Part shown: one piece after another, positions 40,701 to 51,293 of the stretch | Position numbering within the stretch: the first letter of the stretch is position 1 | Layout: every line of letters starts with the position of its first letter | NCBI GenBank assembly: GCA_947044365.1 | Contig: OX345642.1 | Span: forward strand, 6,673,507-6,737,506 | Length of the DNA stretch: 64,000 nt | Direction of reading: 5' to 3' | Origin: Petrosia ficiformis | Taxonomy: Eukaryota > Porifera > Demospongiae > Haplosclerida > Petrosiidae | Notes under the pieces: model-generated | Database searches by the model: none | The model's input: only the letters and a program-made list of their open reading frames with translations | What the model was told of the DNA's origin: nothing | Position numbers and translations under genes: made by a program

Positions 40701-43089
40701 TCCTGAATACAGGGGTGTCCTGAATATAGGAGTCCCCTGACTAGAGGGGTGTCCTGAATAGATGGGTGTCTTGAATAGAGGGGTGTCCTCATTTCAGTGG
40801 GGTTGGAATAGTTAAAATTTCCACTCACTAATAATATCAAGTACATTTGTAATTATGCAAGTGCACATGTCAAATTTAAAAGCCACCGAAAATCCATACT
40901 ATTAAAACTATTTATAGCACAGCCCCTACAATCATAGAACATTATCATACCGAATTGATTCTTGATTGTACATGATCATATTGAGTATGACGTTTCCCTC
41001 TGGTATCCAATTGCTGTCTCAAAATGGTGACTCTACCCTTCAAATTTGCATTCTGTTTCTCCAATTCTCTCACTCTTTCCTGAAGCTCTGTCACTAATTC
41101 CTCCATTCCTTCTCCCCCTTTTCGTATTGAAAGTCCTCTCTTGTCATCTGCTGTTAGACGAAGCAACTTTGTGGCCATTCTGAAATAAAATGAAGTGTAT
41201 TTCAGTTAGTGTTTGTTTTAGTTAACTATAACTAAAACCCTTTTTAGTAAGACATTATGACTTTTAGTTAACTAAACTATAACTAAATTACAAGTCTATT
41301 GCAATAACTATAACTAACTAAATGAAAAATGGCCAATAATGGGCCCTTTTAGTTAGTTAACTGAAACTCTTTTGGTAAGCCTAATATTATTTTAGTTAAA
41401 AGTGGTCATTATTTGCATACTAAAGCGACACTACTTTCATTACAGGATACTATAGTTAGATCTATTGAATGAGTTAAAAATAACTGGTATGTGAACTAGT
41501 TTTGGGATTAGCACAATCCTATACTCCTCCACCATCAAGGAGTCTGGTGGCTCAGATGGTAAGAGTACCCGACTGGATATCAGAAGGTCCTGGGTTCAAT
41601 CCCAAGTCAGGTTCCTGATTTTTTTCAGTTTTCCTTTGTTTTTAATTCTCTCATGCTTGAATATACAATGTATAATATAATCATATATCAGAGACCATGA
41701 AATTGGATACAGTTGGTTAGTTACCTAGAACTAAGCCTGATTTAATTAGAACTAAAATAGTGAGAAACTTGCCATACTATATCCAAAAGTGGTCATTATT
41801 GTCAACACTAAATGCACATCTCCAGCTGTCATGAATGGTATTATCTTACAATAGTGATATTATATTACACTGATGATTCATTGGTTCATTAATACATGTA
41901 CATACATGTAGCAGGATTATTATCTATACCTTCTCATTTTCTCTTCTTGTGCTTTTGCATGTTTCTTTAATAACTATCAAATAAAAGTATTTCATAACCA
42001 CACAGTATTACATCTTTATTATTATTATATACTATATAGTTATTTAAAATGAACAATCTCTTTACTAAATATTGATAAAGGCATTTACATCCACCATGAC
42101 CTCAGATAAATGTTCATAACTTTAGTTTGGAACGACCAACAATCTTCACCATTTTCATATAATAGCCTTTCCTGTTCTTTTAAGTGTGTTACATTTCAAT
42201 CTACTGTTTCATTATTGAGTTACAGTATAATCATGTATTAACCTTATGACATTAAAGTATACACTATAGTTACAGTATAATCATGTATTAACCTTATGAC
42301 ATTAAAGTATACACTATAGTTACAGTATAATCATGTATTAACCTTGTGACATTAAACTATATACCTTATGACATTAAAGTATACACTATAGTATAATCAT
42401 GTATTAACCTTATGACATTAAACTATACACTATATTACATATAAGTTATTAAGTTACAGTATAATCATGTATTAACCTTATGACATTAAACTATACACTA
42501 TACTATAGTACATATAATGTATACAGTTATAACATCCTAATTTTGAGGTCATCATGAATGTGTATATTAGTGTTAGTTACAGGAACTGGGAAACTCTCTA
42601 AATGCAGTAATTGCTGGATTTAAATGCATTCCTAGAGGTAACCTTAGTGATACAATTATGTGACAGAATTAATTGATATTTCGACAGAATTGCCCAATTC
42701 CGAGGTTACATATAAAGTAACAAATAATTTTGGAATTTAGTATTATCACTAGCAAATTCGATGCATACACACCTGATTTTCTTCTGTTATTTCAATATAT
42801 TTATCTTCCAGCTCGACTCTGTCTAACAAGGCCACACCCCTTCTTGAACTTGAACGAATCTCTACTGACACAAAAGTAATATTCATTGTACTATGGTGTG
42901 TTAATAGTTACATTGTCGAGTATATACATGCATTTATATACATGTACGTATAATATATTATTATTATAATGAATGATTGTATATTTCAATACCTGCCATT
43001 TGATTCTTCTCTATATATCTTGCTCTTTATAATTAGTAATCTAGTATAATAATAGATAAAGTACCTGTATATTGTATCTTGGTTTCCAT
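22771..43089 (-). CDS. RPGRIP1L: RPGRIP1L-type ciliary transition-zone protein
   Basis: Orthologue of the RPGRIP1/RPGRIP1L family, which scaffolds the ciliary transition zone with NPHP4 and RPGR. 32 exons (high to low): 43089-43065, 42864-42773, 41973-41930, 41179-40951, 40388-40330, 40269-40231, 39973-39926, 39601-39529, 39389-39307, 38637-38532, 38335-38261, 37819-37748, 37689-37616, 36977-36838, 36188-36085, 36030-35980, 35724-35658, 35035-34689, 34611-34525, 34137-33940, 32624-32492, 31931-31722, 31209-31055, 30555-30430, 30024-29908, 29563-28990, 28352-28138, 26912-26726, 24284-24233, 23811-23724, 22975-22933, 22859-22771. Phases close to 1333 codons; human RPGRIP1L has 1315. Order: coiled coils (~1-576; [18 protein letters not shown]), first C2 ([16 protein letters not shown]), second C2 ([29 protein letters not shown]), acidic linker with [15 protein letters not shown] repeats, and C-terminal RPGR-interacting domain ([26 protein letters not shown]). 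Least certain are exon 29 and the GT-rich donor of exon 23. Confidence 0.93.
23300..23540. mobile_element. Single arm of the foldback element
   Basis: Nearly identical to the left arm at 21530-21775 (GCCTCTCTGAGGAGGCC to TTGACCACAAA). It lies in an RPGRIP1L intron and has no partner arm nearby. Confidence 0.75.
23878..24126. mobile_element. MITE, TTTTAGTT family (copy 2)
   Basis: AGTGTTGTTTTAGTATAACA to ACTAAAACTACACT, with the same palindromic interior as the copy at 3827-4055. Confidence 0.75.
24540..26195. repeat. 38-bp minisatellite, about 44 copies
   Basis: Unit: CATCGTGTTAGTACTTTAG, then TACAAGTACAGAGTACAAG. A few units have CATTG instead of CATCG, an inserted CTACAAG, or a shortened form. 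Copies are otherwise almost identical, indicating recent expansion. It lies in RPGRIP1L intron 28. No spacers separate the units, so it is not a CRISPR array. Confidence 0.95.
26420..26635. repeat. GTACAAGTACTTAT minisatellite
   Basis: Short units of ATGTACAAGTACAAGTACTT, about nine copies, next to the 38-bp array and sharing its TACAAGTAC core. Confidence 0.85.
27149..27328. mobile_element. Compact foldback element with a long near-perfect hairpin
   Basis: Outer arms TTAGAACACACTT and AAGTGTGTTCTAA enclose GTGTTTTAATGTAGCAC and GTGCTACATTGAAACAC. The core is a perfect 30-bp palindromic pair (27209-27238 with 27252-27281 approximately, beginning GTCAATAAAGGTCTCG). The loop is short and reads TCGCCTTCGGCTC. 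Such a structure would extrude as a hairpin or give a strong RNA stem. No coding content. Confidence 0.75.
27880..28105. repeat. 37-bp pyrimidine-rich minisatellite
   Basis: Six copies of TTACATGTACCTCTACTCTT followed by CCCTCCCCCTCTCCTCCC variants, in RPGRIP1L intron 27 just past the exon 27 donor. Confidence 0.9.
30240..30410. repeat. ~55-bp repeat within RPGRIP1L intron 24
   Basis: Three copies of CCTTCTAGTGTAGTCACATG followed by ACCCAC and a variable CTATTGATGTGTGTTA tail. Confidence 0.75.
30605..30880. repeat. Dispersed repeat, TTTAGTGCTGTTTATCCAG family (two tandem copies)
   Basis: Each copy has GTGGTTGGATTCTACATG, TTTAGTGCTGTTTATCCAGT, TCTCAGTAGCCTATATATG and GAGGTGGTTAATTCATG. Other copies are at about 32317-32460 (same orientation) and, inverted, 44578-44716, 52780-52930 and 62738-62875. 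The spread across the window suggests a mobile element; ends are not resolved. Confidence 0.7.
32695..33610. repeat. ~183-bp satellite-like array, five units
   Basis: Tandem units start at about 32853, 33036, 33219, 33402 and 33585, preceded by a partial unit. They are very similar to each other and to the two units at 13396-13795 in HELLS. It lies in RPGRIP1L intron 20. Confidence 0.9.
33645..33790 (+). mobile_element. tRNA-derived SINE (copy 1)
   Basis: TAGCACAATCCTACACTCCT leads into TGGTGGCTCAGATGGTAAG, an RNA polymerase III A box. A degenerate B box follows (GGTCCAATTCCT), then a T-rich tail. A better preserved copy is at 41505-41640. Confidence 0.7.
34440..34512. repeat. 22-bp direct repeat, three copies
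   Basis: CTCTAATGTACGTAGGTAGT repeated three times immediately downstream of RPGRIP1L exon 19. Confidence 0.85.
35397..35612 (+). mobile_element. MITE, TTTTTGATA family (RPGRIP1L intron 17)
   Basis: AGTTTTTGATACGTTTTGAA to GGTTATCACAAAC, colinear with the copy at 8315-8539. Confidence 0.75.
36425..36690. repeat. Imperfect duplicated block in RPGRIP1L intron 14
   Basis: CACATCAGAGGAGACATGTA, ATGGTACATGTACCATGG and CTCTCCCACCCTTTAGTCTT occur twice (about 36430 and 36525), then a third degenerate CTCCCACCC piece. Confidence 0.65.
37005..37470. repeat. 76-bp minisatellite, six copies
   Basis: Unit: GATTATACAATGAAGATGAG, GTTGCTGTGTGATTTATACA, CCAAGGGACTGCAAACTACA and TTGCAGGCCTGAGGTTA. Almost no divergence between copies. 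It starts about 20 bp upstream of RPGRIP1L exon 14 (transcript sense). Confidence 0.92.
38665..39300. repeat. (CATC)n tetranucleotide satellite, ~635 bp
   Basis: A nearly pure CATC/CATT array in RPGRIP1L intron 9, bounded on both sides by coding exons within about 30 bp. All frames are open on both strands (Ile-His-Pro-Ser on plus, Met-Asp-Gly-Trp on minus), so long apparent proteins here are meaningless. Confidence 0.97.
39602..39862. repeat. TACATGTA/CATA simple repeat
   Basis: ACATGTACATGTACATACA and CATACATACATACATG runs in RPGRIP1L intron 7, abutting exon 8. Confidence 0.9.
40555..40800. repeat. ~21-bp minisatellite
   Basis: About ten imperfect units of GGGGTGTCCTGAATACAGGA in RPGRIP1L intron 4. 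Confidence 0.85.
41208..41432. mobile_element. MITE, TTTTAGTT family (copy 3)
   Basis: AGTGTTTGTTTTAGTTAACT to TACTAAAGCGACACT, in RPGRIP1L intron 3. Confidence 0.7.
41505..41640 (+). mobile_element. tRNA-derived SINE (copy 2, with A and B boxes)
   Basis: ATTAGCACAATCCTATACTC, then A box TGGCTCAGATGGTAAGAG and B box GGGTTCAATCCC at the spacing found in tRNA genes, followed by TTTTTT and a pyrimidine-rich tail. The tRNA-like half cannot fold into a complete functional tRNA that I can see. Copy 1 at 33645 shares sequence beyond the tRNA-like part, which makes this a SINE family and not a tRNA gene. Confidence 0.78.
42090..42560. repeat. Dispersed repeat with AATCATGTATTAACCTT units (copy 2)
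   Basis: Same family as 15180-15490, here with an expanded central array of ACAGTATAATCATGTATT, AACCTTATGACATTAAA and GTATACACTATAG. Confidence 0.75.
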
Positions 43090-43264
43090 AGCAGAGAGGG
43101 TGTGTTAGTGTAAGTGTTAATGATCAGATCGCAGAGTGTACAAAGTGGGCGTGTCCCACATAAATTAAAGTAGGTGTGGTTTATTTAATTGCGTTTGACA
43201 GGGCGGGTTGAATAAATATTTCAGTAAGCTAAAAAAAAGAACAAGATTGCTACAACTTAGAAAC
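43090..43264. promoter_or_regulatory. Bidirectional promoter region, RPGRIP1L / ANKRD11-like
   Basis: Only 175 bp separate the two start codons on opposite strands. The gap has AAAGTGGGCGTGTCCC and CAGGGCGGGTTG, GC-box-like patches in otherwise AT-rich DNA, and no clear TATA box. Confidence 0.6.
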
Positions 43265-46200
43265 ATGGACGAAAGGAAGCTTCAGAAGAAGAAGCAACCT
43301 CTATCCGAATCGCTGCAGAAAGAAATACAGGTTTCAGAGGTATGTGAAACTTTTTTGATACGCCACATGGCAAATTAATTAGTTTGGACCTGCAAGAGGG
43401 TCAGTGTTGTTATATTTATGATGTATAGGGTAACATACAAAAGACTCCAACTAGAACTACAGGCAAAGTAGCTAAGAGAAAGCTACATGGCACACCAGGG
43501 CAAACTGAAGGAGAATGTGAGTTATATATATATATATATATATATACAATTATATAAATAATTATAATAATAATAATAATATATATATATTATCTATATG
43601 ATTAATTATAATATATATTTATAAACGTGTTTACATATATGTATTGGTGTATGTACTATTAAGCTTGCTTAAATCTGGCAGCTGCTCATGTGGTAACTAT
43701 GGTGAACCTAAGGAAATCATTGTGTTTTGAACCTTGTCATAAAGTCCTCAGTTGTATGTATTCATATGTAGTATAGTTATATAATTATATAATTATGATT
43801 TCATTCACAAGTTATATTATATAAATATATATATATATGTACATGGCACACCAGGGCAAACTGAAGGAGAATGTGAGTTATATATATATATATATATATA
43901 AATAATTATAATATATAAATAATTATAATTTATATATATAAATAATTATAATTATAATAATAATATATATATATTATCTATATGATTAATTATAATATAT
44001 ATTTATAAACGTGTTTACATATATGTATTGGTGTATGTACTATTAAGCTTGCTTAAATCTGGCAGCTGCTCATGTGGTAACTATGGTGAACCTAGGAAAT
44101 CATTGTGTTTTGAACCTTGTCATAAAGTGCTCAGTTGTATGTATTCATATGTAGTATAGTTATATAATTATATAATTATGATTTCATTCACAAGTTATAT
44201 TATATAAATATATATGTATATGTATGTTATAACACCCTACGAGTGCTATATCAGATTTATAATCACCGAGCATGAGGGCCGTAGGCCCGAGAGCAAGGTG
44301 ATTATAATTCTGATATAGCACGAGTAGGCGTTATAATTAATATATTTCACGAAAGACAAAATCTTTGTTGATTTCTGATGCTTCTCCTACCTTTTTGTAG
44401 GCACTTTGGAGAAGGTAAGTGTTATTTTCTTGTAGTCTGTTTCGACGGCAGGTTTTATATCTGACCACAGGGGGCTGTATCTGATTTATAAACCTGTGGT
44501 TTACTTTGATGTTTCGCCGTATTGGGATATATATATATATATGTATAAATAATATAATTATATATACATACTGGTTAGGAATAACCAACTATCAGCATGA
44601 ATTAACCACCCTTCAGATAATACATAAACTGAGACAGAATTAAGAATAAACCCGGATAAACAGCACTAAATGCAATGTAGAATCCAACCACCACTCTAAA
44701 TATCCAGAACACTGTATATTATATATATGTATAGGTTATAACACCCTATGAGTGCTATATCAGATTTATAATCAGCGAGCACGAGGGCCATAGGCCCGAG
44801 GGCGAGGTGATTATAATTCTGATATAGCACGAGTAGGCGTGTTATAATTAATATATTTCACGCAAGACAAAACCTTTGTTTATGTCTGATGCTTCTCCTA
44901 CCTTTTTGTCGGCACTTTGGAGAAGGTAAGCGTTGTTTTCTTGTAGTCTGTTTCGACGGCAGGTTTTATATCTGACCACACGGTGCTATCTCTGACCACA
45001 GGGTGCTATATCGGATATATAAACCTGTGGTTTACTTTGATGTTTCGCCGTGTCGGGATATATATATATACAATATGTTGTATGATGGTGACATCTCCCG
45101 CATAGTGTACACATGGAAGGTCTATATACAATATATAGAACTCGCCACATCTAAGGGATGATGTCACCATCATACTATATATATATATATATATATAATA
45201 TTATAGTATGTTTATATTAGAGCTGGCGATAGTGAAATTTTTAGCTATCATGATATCTAATAGATAATTTGAACGACAGTGAATATACTAACACAATAGT
45301 GAAACTATAGTTTGGATAAAGATTCTGAGCATTTTCCACTTGTGGCAGAGAAACTAAGTACTCCCGTACATCACTCTTAGAGCCCTCCAACAGAAACGCT
45401 TGCAGCTCTTTGTCAAGACCTGATCTCATCAGAAATAATCCCCGCATGTTTTTTTCACATGGTGAATGTATTGAGGCAAGACAATCTCAAATGCACATGC
45501 TTGTAACCACATGTCCACTGTCTCGATAGTAGTTTTAGCTATCACTTATTTGAGGTCATAGTGAATGTATCTGATGATAACGATATTCATACTATCACTA
45601 CTGTCATCCAGCCCTAGTTTGTATATGTGTGTAACAGTTATCAATAGATTTCCTGTTTTTGTAAAAGTACACAATGTTATTTACAAATCCCATACATAAA
45701 TAGTTACCTACATACATAATTAAAATTGTTGTTCGTACTATGCTAATGTTGTGTTTACACATTGTCTGGATTAATGGCTGATATTTTTAAAATATACTTG
45801 TGAAAGAAGAGATGAATCAGATAGTAATTATCTAATATACCTCCTCTTGGAGGGTTAGCTATGCGTGTGTGTGTGTGTGTGTGTGTTTGCAAGTGTACAT
45901 GTACGTGTGAATCATTCCAATTTTAGATAGAAAATAATTGTAAACAATAGTTTGTGTTTATGTGTGTGTGTGTGTGTTATGACTTACAGTCCAGTCCTAG
46001 CAGGAATACAGAAAAACTTTAGTTTGGAATGACCAACAATCTTTTTACCATCACCATTTTAATATAATTATCCTTCCCATTTTTTTTGTGTATGTCAAAT
46101 TTCAATCCATTGCTTTATAATTGAGTTAGAGTATAATCATGTATTAACCTTATAATATTAAACTATATACTATACTACATATAAGTTATTGAGTTACAGT

Positions 46201-49200
46201 ATAATCATGTATTAACCTTATAACATTAAACTATATACTATACTACATATAAGTTATTGAGTTAAGAGTATAATCATGTATTAACCTTATGACATTAAAC
46301 TATACACTATTACATCATCAAATCCTAATTTGAGGTCATCATGAATGTGAACAACTCATTTTTTTATTTCCTTCTGTCCAAATAGTAAAACAGTGTAAGA
46401 ATTTACTCTATGCTTTCATCTTTTGACAAGTACTTGTTTAATTTGTACATTAATATATTTTTGATTTCATAGCTACAGAAGACAGGCCATCAGTTACTAA
46501 GAAGAGACGAAGAAGCTCTAGCGCAAGCAGTATGATTTCACCGGCTAGCTTGTTTAAACCTGCCCTCACGGAGAGACAACAAATGGCTCTATTATTACAA
46601 ATGACAGACCCACAGAAACAGTCTCAAGGTTTGTCTGTCCAAGTACACATGTACATGTAGAGAATCTGTCCAGAGTACAGAGTGTCGTGGGTTCGAATCC
46701 CACCTGAGGCAACTGTCATTTTCATTTTTCCATTTGCCTTAGGTGTCTTTCTTTCTTTCTTTCTTTCTTTCTTTTTACATCTCCTGTAACACCATGTATA
46801 ATATCTTTATCTATCTATCCATCCATCTATCTATTTATATGTATCTGTATAGTTATATTAGTGTTGTTTTAGTTTTACAACGATGACCACTTTTAGTTAT
46901 AGTTATAGCATGCCTGGTTGTCTTTATTGATTTTGTTTGCAATATACCAACATCATTTTAGTTGATTTTCAAAATAGGATACACACATATTTATATAAAC
47001 ATTGAAACCTACACTTCAGATACCAGATATGATGCCTCACCAAAACCTATACTATACTATACCACATTTTGACCATTTTGGTTGAAAAATGAAACTCACA
47101 AACTATAAAAGACGGACAAATGAGTGTTATATCAATCTTTTCCTACAGTAAAATAGTACTATATATATAGTTTATAATCCTTGGTCTGTAAAGTATCTGT
47201 ATCAGCCCTATACTACTTGCCTATACCAATATTTACCTATACCTTGGTGTTGGCACCTATGCTAGTATAGATATAACACTCATACATAATTTACATGTAG
47301 CTGGTGTTGATTACAAAGCAATGTAATACTATTACCTCTGGTGTTGTTTTAGTGTGACTATAACAACCACCTTTAGTTATATTTCTGGTTTCTCTAACTT
47401 TTATTAAATTTACTTTAATAATATCGAGTTTACTAAAATGGCTTTAGTTTTAGTTAACTAACTAAAAGGGCCCATTATTGGCCATTTTTCATTTAGTTAG
47501 TTATAGTTATTGCAATAGACTTGTAATTTAGTTATAGTTGTAGTTAACTAAAAGTCATAATGCCTTACTAAAAGGAGTTTTAGTTTTAGTTATACATGTA
47601 GTTAACTAAAACAACGCTCATTATAATTATCAACATACACCAGTCTAGTGTAAATTATAAATCATGTGATTATATAACACTTTCTATGAGTAGTGATAAG
47701 GTATGCACTTCTATATTGTACATAATTATAATTAATTTTTGAGTAATGATAATTCAATTAACTATGTATACATTGCGTAATAATCCTTTGTAGTGAAATG
47801 TAACATACCATACATGTACATGTACATTTATATACATGTATATTATACATGTGTATGTATGTACTTGTATATACATACACATGTACATGTATATTTGTAT
47901 AATAATTATTATTATACATGTACATACATGTACTTGTATATACATGTATATACAATTATCTCTATAGGTATGTACTTGTAGATACATGTACATGTACATA
48001 CTTGTATATACATGTACATGTATATTTGAATGCATGTACATATATATATATACGTACTTATATGTGCAAGTATACAGGTATACACTTCTATATACATATT
48101 ATACATATGTACAATATTATACGTTGTACATACTTGTATATGCATGCATGTACATATACACTGTACATACCTGTAGGACATACATGTATAGATACATGTT
48201 TAAATATACATTTGTAGACATGTCCAGAATTACTTTACCAAAATACATTAATATACTGCATTACCAGACTTTAAGTACATGTATATATAATCATGTTACA
48301 TGTATGTTTTAAAGTACTCATATTTGTAGGTGCTTTTAATAGCTCTAGTGTAGAGTCTTCTCCACGGGAGACACCTGGAAGAAGTAAAATACATAGGCGT
48401 AATGAAAGAGGTGAGACTCTTCTTCATTTGGCATGCATACGTGGAGATACTGCTGGAGTATTGTCATTAGTTGATCAAGGAGCTGATACCAATGTTACTG
48501 ATAATGCAGGTATATGTGTGCTCTCTTTATGTGTATGTGTCTCTGTCTATCTGTCTGTCTGCATGTCTATCTCTGTCTCTGTCTGTCAGTGTCTTTCTTC
48601 CACCTCTTCTCTCTGTCACTGTGTTATTACTGTATTTTAGGGTGGACACCATTACACGAGGCATGTAATCATGGTCACAGCGATGTTGTTTCTGTATTAA
48701 TAGACAAAGGTGCTAATGTAAATGCCTTAGGAATGGATGGTGACACTCCATTACATGATGCAGTTATTAACAATCATACACAGGTAATGTGTAGTGATAA
48801 TATAGTTATAATATAGTTATGCATTTTGTAATATAGTTAATTATATAATGTATCGGTAATGTGTATGTGATATATGTGTAGTAATGACATGTAACTTGAT
48901 AGTAGTGACAGGTGCATAGTTTCTTAGTTATACATGTACATGTAGTTACCTAATTTTATTTTTTTAAAACTAATGATATGTTCATAATTAGATATATATA
49001 GTGTATAGTTACTCTTCATTGTTTATTAATTAATAAGGGGCGGACCCTTCAATTAGAAACACTAGACCCCACTGAATAGATGTAGAGAAGATACCTTCAT
49101 TGTTTCATTCAATAGGTAGTTAAATTATTAATTAATAAGGGGCAGGCCCTTCAATTAGAAACACTAGACCCCACTGAATATATGTAGAGAAGATACCTTC

Positions 49201-51261
49201 ATTGTTTATTAATTAATAAGGGGGCAGACCTTATAATTAGAAACACTTATCAAAGACCCCACTGGCTCTGTGTAGAGAAAATACCATACTTATTTCATTG
49301 TTTCGGTAGTTATTAATAAGGGGGTAGACCCTACAATTAGAAACAGTTATCAAAAGATCCCACTAGATATTTGTAGAGAAGATACCATACTTATTTCATT
49401 GTTTCATTCAATAGGTAGTTAAATTATTAATTAATAAAGGGGCAGACCCTACAGTTAGAAACACTTATCAAAAGACCCCACTGGATCTGTGTAGAGAAGA
49501 TACTATACGAACATTACTATATACAGCATTGGGAATCGAACCTGAAGATGAGAAGAAAGACTTGTTTTGTGATACAGGTACTCCTAACAAATCCAGCCAT
49601 TTACTTTTAGGTCCTCGTACTCCACTTTCTCGTACTCACTCCCTTGGCCAAGAATTCACTCATTGTGCTGAGACACCACCGCCTCGCTTACATGCCCACT
49701 CTCGGAATCATGGTCGACGAAGAAAAGTTAATTCTCGTGGAAGTTTTTACAGCGATGTTTCATCCTCTGAAAGTGATGTGGAATCTAACGAGTATGCTAA
49801 TGACAATCCAGTGTACTTGAAAAAAGTGTCGTCTTGTTCTGATATGTCTTCAGAAGAAAATGAGCTTCCTCTGTTGTCCAAGTCCAGAGACGAGAATGAG
49901 CTTCCTCTGTTGTCCAAGTCTAGAGATGAGAATAAGCTTCCTCTGTTGTCCAAGTCAAGGAAGAGACGATTAAAAAAAATACTTGGTATAAATGGAGAAC
50001 AGAAATGTTTTGATGAGGATAAACGAGAAGTGAAACGTAGAAAAAAAATGGAAGAGGATGTTAATCATGAATCAGAGAAATTGAATATTATAGATAGAGA
50101 GGAAGACAAAGAAAGAGAAGCAATGATAGAAGAGAAGTTCGAGGAAGTAGAGGAGAAGATTGGTAGAGATGAAGAAGAAATCACAGAAAGAGAGAATATT
50201 GAAGGAGGAGAAGAGATTGAAGAAAGGGATGATATAATCAAGGGTGAAGGTAAAGTCGACATAGGAGTAAAGATTGGTCAAGATGAGGAGGTCATGGAAA
50301 GAGAGAACTCAGAGAAGGTTGAACAAGCTATTGAAGGGATGAAAGACACTGTAGCAACTAAAACAAAATCAATAAGTAATATAAATGAGGATATTGAAGA
50401 TGTAATTAAAGACGCAATTGAAGTTAAGGAAGATATAGAGAAAGTTACAGGGGTATTGATGATTGGGAATGAGGATAATCAAACAATACCTAATGGACCA
50501 TTAATTACAGATGAAAATACACATTCACTTGAAGAAGAGACTATAGTATCATTAATAGTAAGCTATCCATTAAGTCTTATAACAGTATCAAGACCTGATG
50601 TTAATCCAATTAATATAGACAGTGAATCCATACCTGTTAGCGAACCCATCAGTATTTCAGAAACTGCTAATCCTGATATTTCCGACATTGACAACAACTC
50701 TGGGATGAATGATGATTCCTCACTAGACCCTGCGATTTCTAAATCTGATGATAATATTTTCTCTCCAGACCCTTCGCTTGTAACGCGCAGTGTATCAATA
50801 ATGAGTGGTGATATACGAAGAGTCTCGAGTATCGAGGAGGATGATAATACCTGTAGCAGCTTCCCCACTGCTGACACACCTACTTCTTCCTTAAGAACTC
50901 CAGTTAGAGAGGTCGAAGAATTGGATGACGAAGATGATGAAGATTCTCGATCTACTGTTGTTTCATTTTCCACATCACTTCCGATAGTTTTTGGATCTCA
51001 GCAACAACCCTCTAATCTTTTGACATCTTCGGTATCTGAGATTCCCAAACGACATCGTTCATTATCTCCTTCTCTTATTTCATTGAAGGAAGGGGAAAAT
51101 GCCTTACCCACTCACTCCACTCCATTAGCAACACAGAAATCAAAACCTATTCTTGATAATAATGGTAATGTATTTAAAGAAAGCAAAGAAGATTGTGAAA
51201 TGGAAGATACAAAAAAGAGAGCATTGAGAAAATCCACTCTTAATGACTCTAAAGGTATACT

Positions 51262-51293
<32 letters not shown>

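Noticed and set aside
41505..41600. Functional tRNA gene at the A/B-box sequence
   Set aside because: A second copy at 33645 shares non-tRNA leader and tail, and no complete cloverleaf is seen.
46670..46720. Functional tRNA gene
   Set aside because: Only the T arm and part of the acceptor are recognisable; a CTTT tail follows. Treated as a SINE fragment.
49747..50973. Minus-strand frames opposite ANKRD exon 6 (Ser/Leu/Ile-rich)
   Set aside because: Shadows of the acidic, Ser-rich coding exon on the plus strand.
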